64,000 nucleotides of DNA from Vitis vinifera (lineage: Eukaryota > Streptophyta > Magnoliopsida > Vitales > Vitaceae). The DNA is taken from positions 1,343,001-1,407,000 of the forward strand of contig NC_081807.1 in NCBI RefSeq assembly GCF_030704535.1. The letters are read 5' to 3'. Shown in pieces: positions 49,102 to 60,395 of the stretch. Under the pieces are notes generated by a model. That model made no database searches, was not told where the DNA came from, and worked only from the letters and a program-made list of their open reading frames with translations. The stretch's first letter is position 1. Every line of letters begins with the position of its first letter. The translations under genes were made by a program, and so were the position numbers.

Positions 49102-50370
49102 AGGGCTCCTTGCAGAGTTCTACTCCATGTATCAGGATCAAGAACTCTTCTCTCTAGCTGGCGATCGTGCACTAGCAAGGATGTTAGTATAAACTTTTTA
49201 AGGTTTTGAATAAACTAAGATGATATGGAGGCTGGTTTCCTGGAAATCATCTAAATTATGAAGTTCCCCTCTACCATTTACTGGTGTGTTTGGTACCATT
49301 AGAGTGCACTGCCCTCTGGCTAACCACTCATTTGTCTGCACTGAATCATGCAGAGTTCATACATGTATCCTATGATCAATGTATAGAAACATGAGCAACA
49401 AGGACACGATCAAAATGGAAAAACACGTATATCACACAAGTTTGTTTTTTCACATATCCTAGATTTCAATTTCATCTTTCAAACAAAATCTTTCCAATAT
49501 TCTACACAAATATTTCTCTTTCATTCATATAAATGATATAATCAACAAATAACTACTAAATTTTTTTCTAGCATTATTTCCACTAATAATCAACAACAAA
49601 ATTCACATAATCACCCATAAGTTAAAACATAAAACATAAGTAGATGCAAAATATCATGGAAATAAGTGGGTATTGCTTACAAAAGTAATACTCGCTGATT
49701 TTTGGAACAAACCACCCTCCTAAAATCCAAAAATTCACCCATTAAATTCAAAATCCGACTCCATAGCTATGTTTACCTCGACAAAGTAAGCACGAAAATA
49801 TGAGAAATGGCAAAAGGCATTTATGTCCAAAATAGGTGTTTTTCAAGTAAAAATATGAGAAATGTTAAATTCACAAATTTAGATATTATTTCATCCTTTT
49901 AACTAATTAATTATTTTTTCATTTTTCCTCTTCGTTTATTCTTTTCCTTCTTTCTTTTTTATATTTCCAATCTCTACAATTAAATCTCTACATTACTTAT
50001 CCAATTTATTTTAATCTCAAATCCACATGTATAATTTTCTGATTTCTCTCAAATGAATTTTATTTTATTTTATTTATATTTTTATCTTTCATTTATTATT
50101 CACAAATTAAATTTAGATCCTAAATAAATATATCTTACAATTTTACTAGATTAATTAAATTTCATATTTGCCAATGTAATCTTCTATTTTTCAAATATTT
50201 CAACCTTACCCAATTATCCACCGACCATTTATTATTTAATCATTTAATTTATAACCAATAAATTCTTAACCCTAGTAACTAATGTACTCAACCTTATATA
50301 TATATACGCACACCCTCTCATCCAGCCTACATCCAAATTGAATAACTGGTGAAATCAGGTCAATACAACA
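49102..50370. other. AT-rich spacer and promoter region of amidase G
   Basis: No gene seen. TATA-like TTATATATATATATACG lies at about 50293-50309, about 65 bases before the ATG of copy G. The leader phrase AATAACTGGTGAAATCA is at 50341-50357. Confidence 0.55.
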
Positions 50371-53300
50371 ATGTCCATCCATTCCCATATCTTCACACTA
50401 TTTCTCCTTCTTCTTGCCTTACTACTATCTGCATCCATACCCATCACAGGCCATGAATTCTCAATCAAAGAAGCAACTGTCCACGACTTTCGCATGGCTT
50501 TCCAACAAAACAAACTCACCTCACGGAAGCTTGTTAGGTTCTACCTGGGTGAAATTCACAAACTCAACCCAATTCTTCGTGGGGTGATAGAGGTGAACCC
50601 AGATGCACTCCTCCAAGCAGATAAGGCTGACAAAGAGAAGAAGGCTAAGTCACTTCGGTCGCTGGAGGGGCTGCATGGCATTCCTATTCTGCTTAAGGAT
50701 AATATTGCAACCAAGGACAAGATGAACACAACAGCTGGGTCATTTGCACTGCTTAAATCGGTGGTGCCAAGGGATGCAGGCGTGGTGAGGAAGTTGAGGA
50801 AGGCTGGGGCTATCATACTGGGAAAGGCTAGCCTGAGTGAGTGGACTGGTTTGCGCTTTGTTTTTCCTTATGGCTGGTGTGCCAGAACTGGCCAAGGTCG
50901 GGTAAGTTAGGATCCAAAACTCGATTTTTCTGATGGTTTTAAGCTTACATTTTGGTTCTCATCCTCCCCAGAAAAGTCCAGCACACATGAACAGATATAG
51001 CTGGATGGAAATTATTTTCAATTATTTCAATCAAATTCTCAGAAGGGGAAAAGATTTTCTGTCTGAGTAGAACTTGTGTCCTCCTGGGAAATTTCTATTG
51101 CTTTGCATTTATGTTTGTGTTTGGTTGTCAGGGAAAGCAGGCTAACTCTTTGATCTCTAGCATATTAAAATGTAGAAAATGGAATTTGTTAATTTCCAGT
51201 TTCTCATTCTAGTCAGAGTCAGTCCCCTCTTGAACTTTAACTCTTGAATCTGTACTTATTCTGCTACATGCCAAAAAATATGAAAAATTTTGGAATCTGA
51301 ACACGTGAGTCTGCACTATGATGCTTTATGCCAAAAGGGAAAAAAACAAATCGTAGACATGTTTGCCAAAGGAGAAGGTGAAAAGGAGGTGTGGATTGAA
51401 ACCCACTTTCCAGTGAGCATTCACACTGGTTTTTAAATAGGTTTCAATCGCATAAACAGTTTTATAACTCTGAAGTATATGGCTTCAATGATGTGCAGAA
51501 CCCTTATGTTCTGTCAGCAACTCCTTGTGGGTCAAGTAGTGGATCAGCTATATCAGTAGCAGCAAATTTAGCAGCAGTTTCATTAGGGACGGAAACTATG
51601 GGATCCATCTTATGTCCATCCCATTTTAATTCAGTAGTGGGCATCAAACCAACAGTAGGTCTCACCAGCCGAGCTGGGGTGGTTCCAATCTCTCCCAGGC
51701 AGGACACTGTTGGGTAGGTGATGTTTCATCTTCCTAAATACAAATTTGAAACCCCCATCTGTTGGGCAGACTGCTCAAACAATTTGATGCAACAGGCCCA
51801 TCTGCAGGACAGTCTCCGACGCTGTAGAGGTACTGGATGTCATTGTAGGTTTTGACAAGAGGGATAAAGCAACCAGGACAGCATCCAAGTACATACCAAG
51901 GGGTGGCTACAAGCAATTTCTCAATGCAAATGGGCTCAAGGGGAAGAGATTAGGAATAGTGAGGAATCCTCCCTATATGTTTGAGAATGTCTCTGTCCAG
52001 CCTCAAGTTTTTGAGCATCATTTCCACACACTAAGGTAACAAACTATCTAAGTACAGTGCTTAATGCCCTAATGATTCTTACAACCTAAACTAACCTATT
52101 GTCATTTCATCATGCTACAAGGCAAGGAGGTGCGGTTTTGGTAGACCACCTGAAAATAGCAAACATCGATGTTTTCTTTGGCTCCACCGGAGTAGAAGCA
52201 CTAGAGGCTGAGTTAAAAATATCCTTGAATGCTTACCTGAAAGAGCTGGTAGCATCCCCAGTAAGAACTTTGGCTGATGTGATAGCCTTCAACAACAAAT
52301 TCTCACATTTAGTAAGTATAATCGGAAGGGGTTTTTTTGTTTTCATCATTTAGGCTCTGTTTAGGAAGCGTTTCCGAAAACAGTTCTAAATTTAAACAAT
52401 TTTTTAAATCGTTATTTAATGTTTTGTAAAGCAAAAATTTATTTGGTAACCTAAAATGGTTTTTAAATATGTTTTAGAAATTACTTTATATTTAATGATT
52501 CTCTGTATTTGTATAATTACATTTTAAAACAGCTCATAAAAATAGGTGAAAAAACTAAAAATATTTAAAAGATACTATCTGAAAACACTTTGTTTTCTTA
52601 CTATTAAAAGTATTTTTTTTATTTTTTCATTGTAAAGAGTAGAAAATTGTTTTCAAAAATAGTTATCAAATAAAGCCTTAGGGCCTATTTGGTTTCTGTT
52701 TTTTAAAATTGTTCTGAAAAACAGTTTTTGAGAACAGTTTTTTGTGTTTTCGGAAAAAAAAAATTGTATTTGGAAACTGAATTTTGGAAAATAGTTTTTG
52801 TTCTAAAAAAAAACCATGTTTCATTGAGTCAATAAAAAAATTTAGAATAAATAAAACAAAAAACATATTTGAAAATTATTTTTTTAATTAATAAGGTGTT
52901 TTCTTTCATTAATTTGATATTATAAATATATCAATAAATTTCATATGTATAATTCATTTAAATTTTTAAAAAAATATTTAATTTTGAAATTTTTACACTA
53001 GTTATAATTTTATTAAACAAATTATGAATTTATAACCATATGTAAGTATATTAATTTCAATAATTTAAAGAAAAAGAAAGGGTTTGCGGGTGGGGGTATG
53101 GTGGTTGAATAGAGTTCACCTTTATAAAAACACAAAAATCATCTAAGAAAATACAAAAAGAAGGAAAACAAAACACGAAAAACAATCTATTTTTGAATAG
53201 TGAAAAATATCTTTTTATTATTCTAAAAAAAATGGTTTTTAAGAACACGGAAAACACAAAAAATAAAAACACTCCCCCTTCCCCAAATAAGTTTTTTGTG

Positions 53301-53775
53301 TTTTTTATTTTTAAGAACATAAAACAATTTTTGAAAAGATACCCTTATTTTCTATTCTAGATTCATTCGAGATTTTTAAAATCACATTCGGAAAAGATGA
53401 CCAAGTCAATTACTTGGGTAACTGCAGGAAAAGGTCAAGGAGTATGGACAAGATCTGTTTCTGCAAGCCCAAGCCACAAAAGGAATAAACAAGAAAACTT
53501 TGTTAAAATTAGCAAGATTTTCAAGGAATGGATTCGAGAAGTTGATGAAGAAGCATAAGCTGGACGCAATGGTAGCTCCTACTGCAGATATTATTCATGT
53601 TCTCGCCATTGGAGGATTCCCAGGAATTGATGTTCCAGCTGGATATGATGGAAAAGGAGTACCATTTGGCATTTGTTTTGGGGGCCTAAAGGGCTCTGAG
53701 CCAAAGCTGATCGAGATTGCATATAGCTTCGAGCAGGCAACTAAGATTAGGAAGCCACCTTCATTTAAACCTTGA
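50371..53775 (+). CDS. Amidase copy G, open amidase-signature enzyme with an unusual residue beside the nucleophile
   Basis: Exons 50371-50901, 51499-51713, 51796-52035, 52122-52311 and 53428-53775 give 507 aa with consistent phases. Signal peptide LFLLLLALLLSASIPITG; Lys109 (PILLKDNI), Ser189 (CGSSSGSA) and Ser213 of the triad are present. The nucleophile loop reads TETMGSILCP where all other copies have TETDGSI or TETNGSI, an Asp to Met change at residue 211, two positions before the catalytic Ser. Exon 4 is one codon shorter than in D (GSTGVEALEAE). Intron 4 is 1,116 bases, far longer than its sisters', because of inserted AT-rich DNA (52351 to about 53345). Donor of exon 4 is TTA/GTAAGT. 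Probably expressed as protein; whether it is catalytically normal is open. Confidence 0.88.
52351..52680. mobile_element. Possible MITE in intron 4 of amidase G
   Basis: Starts TAGGCTCTGTTTAGG and ends CAAATAAAGCCTTA, which in reverse complement is TAAGGCTTTATTTG, giving imperfect terminal inverted repeats of about 14 bp. AT-rich and non-coding. A second AT-rich insert with TTAGGGCCTATTTGG-like start follows directly (52678 to about 53345). Both are absent from intron 4 of D, E and F. hAT-like origin is a guess from the terminal sequence. Confidence 0.45.
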
Positions 53776-54828
53776 AGGTTTAGAACAAGTCCTAGCAGAG
53801 TTCTACTCCAAGTATCAGCATCAAGAACTCTTCTCTCTAGCTGGTAATCCTGCACTAGCAAGGATGTTTATAATAAATAATAAACTGCTTAAGGTTTTGA
53901 ATGACAAATGATATGGAGGCTGGTTCCTCTCTTTCACTGTCTGGTGTGCTTTATGCAAACATGCAGCATTCATACGTACATCTTAGTGATCAATGTAGAG
54001 ATATATGAGCAACAAAGACCCAATAAAAATGGAAATATTTATATCAAAACAAATGTAAAAAATTTTCTGTAGATTGATTATCCTTAAGATGGTTTACACA
54101 ACTAAATGCAGCCGCTGAAATTATTTCCAATTACTAATTTTAGGTGAGCTTTTAGAGGGGCAAAAAATTTAATTACAGTGCTGCATACCCCAAATGCAAT
54201 TTCAAGTATATTCAATTGTTGAGGCTGAAGGTAAGGAGAAACATAGTCCTAACTAGTATGAGCAAGCAGGCTGGTTTTCAGTTTAGTGTTCTTCTGGTTT
54301 GTGCCCCACAGCAAGCCAAGGTTTGAGTATGTAAGATCCAAATGAGAATGAGAATGAGTATGAGCAAGGTTTGGGTGTACGTGGAAAGGTGGTACTACTA
54401 AAAATATACTTCTTGTTCAAATGAGAATGAGAAGGAATTAGAGAAAGAAACTGGAAATGGACGGCAGAGGAGGTGAAGTACTGATCATACACCATTTCTT
54501 TATGTATCTCTGCTGGTTAGCTTCAGTTGGAATATTCCTAAGGCAGAAGTCCATCTCGGAACAAGTCAAACAAGAGATATAATACTTGGGCGCTTTTGCT
54601 TCTTTCCATGAATTATATCTTTGTATTTTGCAATGAATCCAGTGTTTATACTTCTTATCACTTGCAGCCAACAATAATTTTCATAGCAAGTGGCAAAACC
54701 CTTCCCCAACTACTATTTGTTTATTTCCAAATTCAGTACAATGCCAAAGCTCACAGTACTATTTATTATTAATCCATGTCCAAAGTGAATTACTGGTGAA
54801 TCTAACTCAGTTCCCCAGTACTACAGCT
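53776..54828. other. Spacer between amidases G and H
   Basis: G 3' flank resembles that of D and E to about 54010. From 54080 no homology or gene was recognised. The leader phrase TTACTGGTGAAT before H (54790-54801) is the diverged form of the D-subfamily leader. Confidence 0.45.
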
Positions 54829-56800
54829 ATGTCTACCCATTCCCATTTCTTGATACTTCTGCTAGCTTTGCTGTCTCTTGGATCGTACACCATCAGAGGC
54901 CAAGGCCATGGATTCTATATAAAAGAAGCAAGTGTGGATGATCTTCACACTGCTTTCCTTCAAAACAAGCTCACCTCAAGACAACTGGTTGAGTTTTACC
55001 TTGGCGAGATCTTTAGACTGAGTCCACTTCTTCATGGGGTAATAGAGGTGAACCCGGATGCTCTCTACCAAGCTGATAAGGCAGACAGGGAGCGGAAGGC
55101 TAAGTCCCCTGTGTCGCGGTCTGTTCTTCATGGTATTCCTATTTTGCTCAAGGATAACATTGGAACCAAGGATAAGCTAAACACGACTGCAGGGTCATTT
55201 GCACTGCTAAAATCAGTGGTACCTCGAGATGCAGGTGTGGTGATGAAGTTGAGGAAGGCTGGGGCTATCATACTGGGAAAGGCTAGCCTGAGTGAGTGGG
55301 CTAATTTTCGGTCCCTAAATGCACCACCTGGTTGGAGTGCCAGAGGTGGCCAAGGCCTGGTGAGTTAGTATCCTAATCCATGTATATGGTAAATATGTAG
55401 GTAATATTTAGGTTGGCTCCAATGATTTGCATGAATAATTTATGAAATTAAAGGTTAGTGCTGCAATCCTTTCAGAACCCTTATGTTCTATCAGCAACGC
55501 CTTGTGGCTCTAGCAGTGGTTCAGCTATATCAGTAGCAGCAAATTTGGTAGCAGTGTCACTGGGGACCGAAACCGATGGTTCCATCCTATGTCCAGCCAG
55601 TTTTAATTCAGTAGTGGGCATCAAACCAACCGTTGGTCTTACTAGCCGAGCTGGGGTTGTTCCCGTCTCTCCTAGACAGGACACCATTGGGTAAGCGATA
55701 CAACTTTCATTACTAAATTACTCTATGGCATCCAATTCAATACTATCAAATAATTGTATGTTCACTTGCAAGGTTCCTGCTACAAATTTGCTTGATGTTG
55801 GATATGGAACAGGCCTATCTGTAGGACAGTGTTGGATGCGGTTCAGGTACTGGATGCCATTGTAGGTTTCGACTACAACGATGCTGAAGCAACCAGAGAA
55901 GCATCAAAGTACATACCATATGGTGGGTATAAGCAATTTCTCAAGCCATATGGGCTCAAAGGGAAGAGACTGGGAATAGTGAGGAATCCTTTCTTCACTA
56001 CTGGCAGTGGAGCTGCCCTTACTCAAGCTTTTGAGCACCATTTCTACACATTAAGGTAACCAAACAAGCTTCAAAATACCACTCTTAGCAACCTTAATGC
56101 TTCAAACTCAATGGGCATAACCTAACAACTGTGATCATATCTGCAAAATAAGGCAAGAAGGAGCAGTTTTGGTAGATGATTTGGAAATAGCCAATATCAA
56201 TGTTATCTTAAATGCCACTTCAAGTGGAGAAGCAACAGCATTGCTGGCTGAGTTCAAGCTATCATTGAATTCCTATCTAAAAGATCTGGTGGCATCTCCA
56301 GTCCGATCTCTGGCAGATGTCATAGCCTTCAACCAGAAATTCTCAGATTTGGTAAGTACAGACATCCATTCGTCTTGATTCAAATAAGATTGCTGAATCA
56401 GAGTTTTAAAGATGACTGATGACTTACTTTTATCACATTACAGGAAATGATCAAGGAGTTTGGACAAGACATCTTTCTGGCAGCCCAGGCCACAAATGGA
56501 ATTGGTGACGTAGAGAAGAAAGCTTTGTCGAATTTAGCAAGACTGACTAGGGATGGATTCGAGAAATTGATGATAGAGAATAAGCTAGATGCATTGGTGA
56601 CTCCTGGTTCAGATGTTGCTCCAGTTCTTGCCATAGGGGGGTTCCCAGGAATTAGTGTCCCTGCTGGATATGATTACAAAGGGGTGCCCTTTGGCATTTG
56701 TTTTGGGGGCCTAAAGGGCTCAGAGCCAAAGCTGATCGAGATCGCATATGGCTTTGAGCAAGCTACTAAGATTAGGAAGCCTCCTTCATTTAAACCTTGA
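54829..56800 (+). CDS. Amidase copy H, intact amidase-signature family enzyme
   Basis: Exons 54829-55359, 55476-55690, 55813-56055, 56153-56351 and 56444-56800 give 514 aa, all phases consistent. ATG 54829 is chosen over upstream non-ATG codons because it opens the signal peptide (MSTHSHFLILLLALLSLGSY). Triad Lys108 (PILLKDNI), Ser189 (CGSSSGSA) and Ser213 (TETDGSILCP) is complete. H is the most diverged of the D-H subfamily: exon 5 is three codons longer (NGIGDVEKKALSNL), and exon 3 reads TGSGAALTQAFEHHF. Features such as LLAEFKLSLNSYLKDL are intermediate between the two subfamilies, so it may be closest to the ancestral form. Introns are short (79-122 bases). Likely secretory pathway; substrate unknown. 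Confidence 0.93.
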
Positions 56801-57269
56801 AGGTTTAACAGAGTTCCCTTTGTAGTTTCACTGCTTGTTCCAACATCAAGAGATCATCAAATAAGATCAAAGACTCTTTGAAGATTGCTGGTATTTTGGA
56901 ATGGAATACAGAGAAAATACTGGAGAAGAAACTCATAGCCAAGGAAGATCTTCAGCTGTAAGATTTAAATCTGCATTTAGACAGCTCTATTCCTGCAAAT
57001 TAATATACATTAACTCCTGTTTTGGAGCACTAATGAAACCGGAAAAGAAACCACACTAATAGTCAGAAAGTGGGCATAACTTCTGGCCAAACTAAGACTA
57101 ATTGCTGCCATGGATGCATATAAATTAAGAAACAAACATGGAACCCTGAAAAAAGAAAAATCAAGAAATACAGACTCGGTTTAGTACTTATATTTTTGGT
57201 TTAGTACTGGTGAGTTTCGTGGCAGCTCCATAAGCATTGTTTTGGAGGTTCCCAGTTGTCATTTACAAG

Positions 57270-57545
57270 GTTTCTGTTCATTGAATTATACCTCCATTTC
57301 TACACAATAAGGTAATAAAACAAGCTCACCCATTGTGCTCTTAACAACTTAGGTTTCAGACCTCAGATGGCCATGTCCTAATATATGAAAATTTTCTGCA
57401 AAAAAGGCAAGTAGGTGAAGTTTTTGGTAGACCATTTAGAAATATCCGACATCTACGCTTATCTTAAATGTTAATTCAAGTGGAGAAGCAACAGTATTGC
57501 TGGCTGAGCTCAAATTATCAATGATTCTACAAGTGGAGAAGCAAC
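57270..57545 (+). pseudogene. Amidase relic: exon 3 tail and exon 4
   Basis: CATTTCTACACAATAAG/GTAAT matches the end of H exon 3 with its donor. After an intron-like 110 bases, AAGGCAAGTAGGTGAAG leads into exon 4 sequence (GTTTTTGGTAGACCATTTAG, then AAGTGGAGAAGCAACAGTAT, GCTGGCTGAGCTCAAATT) with frame damage. The short phrase AAGTGGAGAAGCAAC then appears a second time at about 57532. Marks the right-hand limit of the amidase array. Confidence 0.75.
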
Positions 57546-58249
57546 ATCTACATTTACCCGAAAAACCACCCACAACAGGGAACAAGGCTTTTGATTTTAC
57601 AACCTGAAGTTATCAGTTATCACCAAGTGACTATAATCCAAAATGGAGCAAATTTCCTGGTTTTGTCGTGTTCTAAAATCAACTCATGAGGTTCTCCGTC
57701 TTGACATGGAAATGAAGGTTGGGGTTTGAGTATTTGTTTCAGTCTCTTGATTCAACGTCTCACAGAAAAGTAGGCATTAGAGCCTGATAAAGGGACTCAT
57801 TTTCTCAGAGAGGCAGAGAGAGAATAGATGATAAATACTGATATGCAACAACTCAAAATATAAGTAACCAAAGAGAGAAAGGACTAAATACACTCTTTCA
57901 AGTTATCTGTACAAATTTTCCTTTCCATAGAACATTTTTAGGCAATATCAAGATGATATCTCTCCTAAATGTTCACCCACATGACAGTTCATCAGCCTGC
58001 CTAATGTGCTCTAAGAATAAGGGACAATCCATTTGGCACATGAACCATTCTGCCTGCTCTGGTGGCTTTCACAGCCATCTCTGGCTCCCAACCTGTAGTT
58101 TTATAGACTGACAAGAACTCGCCTGAGATCATCACTCATTTACCAAAGGAGCAAAGCATTACAGGGGCCTGTGGCCTTGATGCCTACAAAAACCCTCTCA
58201 GCCACTTCTCTATGGAGATGAAGGCCTAGGATTCTTCAAGGAAAGGAAC
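57546..58249. other. Spacer between the amidase array and dirigent genes
   Basis: No gene, RNA or repeat recognised. Confidence 0.4.
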
Positions 58250-58798
58250 ATGAAAAACATGAAATCAATGTTGCTTTGCCTCTGGGCTTTTACTCTGTTT
58301 TCAGCCATAGGTCTGGTGCATTGCCAATTCCACAGCACCACAGAAATCCCTCTACGCCAAACACAGGAAAAGACCAGCCTCCACTTCTTCCTCCACCACT
58401 CCTTCAAAAGCAGTAAACCCAGTTCAGTCATTGTTGCAGGGGCAAACAGCAGCACAGGCAATAATGGCCTGCTGTCACCATTCGGCACAGTGCATGTGCT
58501 TGATGAGCCCTTGACAGAAGGCCCAGAACCCACATCAAAAGTAATTGGAAATGCCCATGGTCTTCTAGTATTGTCAGGTCTAAAGGAATTGTCCCTTGCT
58601 GTGTAATTGGATTTTGGGATTACTACTGGGGAGTTTGATGGGAGTTCCATTGTGGTGGCTTCAATGTTTCCGGTGGCGGCAGACTTTGCTGAGCTTGCAG
58701 CGGTTGGTGGAAGAGAAAAGTTTAGGATGGCCAGTGGGTTTGTAGAGCTTAAAAGGTATTACTTCAATGAGACTACAGGTGAGGCCATTGGAGAGTAG
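58250..58798 (+). pseudogene. Dirigent protein gene, broken
   Basis: The reading starts MKNMKSMLLCLWAFTLFSAI (signal peptide) and shows dirigent blocks in order: SLHFFLHHSFKSS, GTVHVLDEPLTEGPEPTSKV, GNAHGLLVLSG, ELSLAV, then DFGITTGEFDGSSI, AAVGGREKFRMASGF, and KRYYFNETTGEAI. Dirigent proteins act in the apoplast and steer stereo-selective coupling of phenoxy radicals for lignan or related products. Three oddities show loss of function: an in-frame stop at 58604-58606 (AV-stop-LDFG, normally AVYLDFG), the conserved HD of motif one is HH, and the C-terminus stops early at GEAIGE, missing the usual EYNVTVxHY end. All other sequence stays in frame, so decay is recent. Confidence 0.88.
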
Positions 58799-60341
58799 TC
58801 CAGTACTCTCTTCTACTGATCAGCTCAGATGTTAATGAATTGTTTTTTAAAAATGTTTCCTAAAATCACCGTCATAAAACTATTATTAAGCCTTGCTTTC
58901 TTGTTAACAAACTCAGCTCCAAGGAATGAAAATAAAAAGCTTATTTTTATTTATTTATAGTTATAACTAGATCCAATTTTTACAAATATTGTTGAAATTT
59001 ATTATATAAATTTACATTAATTCTTGAGTAATTACCTAATGTTGTAATAAAAATAAAATTTGATAAAAGTTTCAATTTTTTATAAATTTATTTTGAAAAA
59101 TATAATTTTTATTCCTACACCAACCAAACAAGACAACTAAATATTGTTAAACTATCAAATTTCTTAAAAATTTAAACTTATAAGATTTAGTTTTATATAT
59201 ATCATTTTTTTTAACACCCTCCCTCACACATAGTCTCATGCCCGTACATAGAGAAATACACAAGAGGAACACATGAAGTCCTGCCAAAAAGAATTTGGAT
59301 TCATAATATATATATATATATATATCCAATACTTTGTTTGGTTGGAGTTCATTTATTCGATTACCTTTTCAAAAATTGCATGTTTGTAAGTCCAAAAATG
59401 GCTATTTGCAATTATTTACCTTCGGGCTTGCGCATCTTTCCACATGAGTATGGGTCCATGCTATTAAAAGAATGTCAACCAAAATCTTGCAAATTTAAGT
59501 TTTTAGGGAATCAATAATTTAGTAAATATAAATCATTGAAAAGGAGTAAAGAAGAAATAAGAATTAAAAAAAAAAAAAAAATCAAACATGAGAACATCGT
59601 GAAAGTCAATTTTATAAAAAAATTAGATTTCAAAATAATTAATATATATATTAATGAATTGCATAGTACCTTTGATTCTTAAAAAGAATGAGGGAAAATA
59701 TGAAATTTTATACTTAATATTAATCATATAAAGATTAAACAATTTAAGAATATATAAATTTTAAATAATTTTAGTTATATTTAGGTTATGTTTGTGTTTT
59801 GGATTTAATTTTAAATAGAATTTAAAACTAAATAACGTTTAATAATATTAAGCATTATTTTATTTTTTTAATATTTTATTTCTAAGTAAAAAAAATTAGT
59901 ATGTATGTTTTAGCATTATAAAAAGTCAATATTTTTATTTTTTATATATATTCGTTTAAAAATTTTAAAAAATAAATAATAAGTTAAAAAAAAAAAAAAA
60001 AAACTCTAAACCCTAAAAGTAAATTACTTTTTTGCTTGTAACGGAATGGGATGTTTTCTCCCTTTAAACACTTCCTTGTTTGCATTTTAACCAAATCCAT
60101 TAAAAAGACAACTCCAACTATTCCAATTCGTCTCCTGGTTTGCATCATTGCATGTTACCAAAGCCATTGAAAAGGCAACTCCAACCATTCCTCCCCTGCA
60201 AAAAAGGAGCCACTTTCCCTATTCAAAAAATGGACCAAAGGTTGTTCACCAACAGGGTTGGTACAGCTCTTGAATGCATGATGATCTTTCCGATTAGGTA
60301 ACCACCCTTGAAAATCTAGGACATGTGCTACAGACAAAACC
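58799..60341. other. AT-rich spacer upstream of the intact dirigent gene
   Basis: Several A/T runs (for example 59567-59580, 59985-60002) and an (AT)n tract at 59305-59325. No coding sequence recognised. Confidence 0.5.
60081..60191 (+). promoter_or_regulatory. Duplicated upstream segment in the dirigent promoter
   Basis: Two 43-44-bp direct repeats at 60081-60124 and 60149-60191 share TGCAT...TTA, CCAAA, CCATTRAAAA and GACAACTCCAACTATTCC or its close variant. They lie 150-260 bases before the TATA box, where plant cis-elements commonly sit. Function is inference only. Confidence 0.5.
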
Positions 60342-60349
60342 CCTATAAA
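60342..60349 (+). promoter_or_regulatory. TATA box of the intact dirigent gene
   Basis: CCCTATAAAACCCTCCC, 47-54 bases before ATG 60396. Confidence 0.75.
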
Positions 60350-60395
60350 ACCCTCCCTCCACAGCCCTCCTTTCTGCTCTGAACTTCACAAAGAA

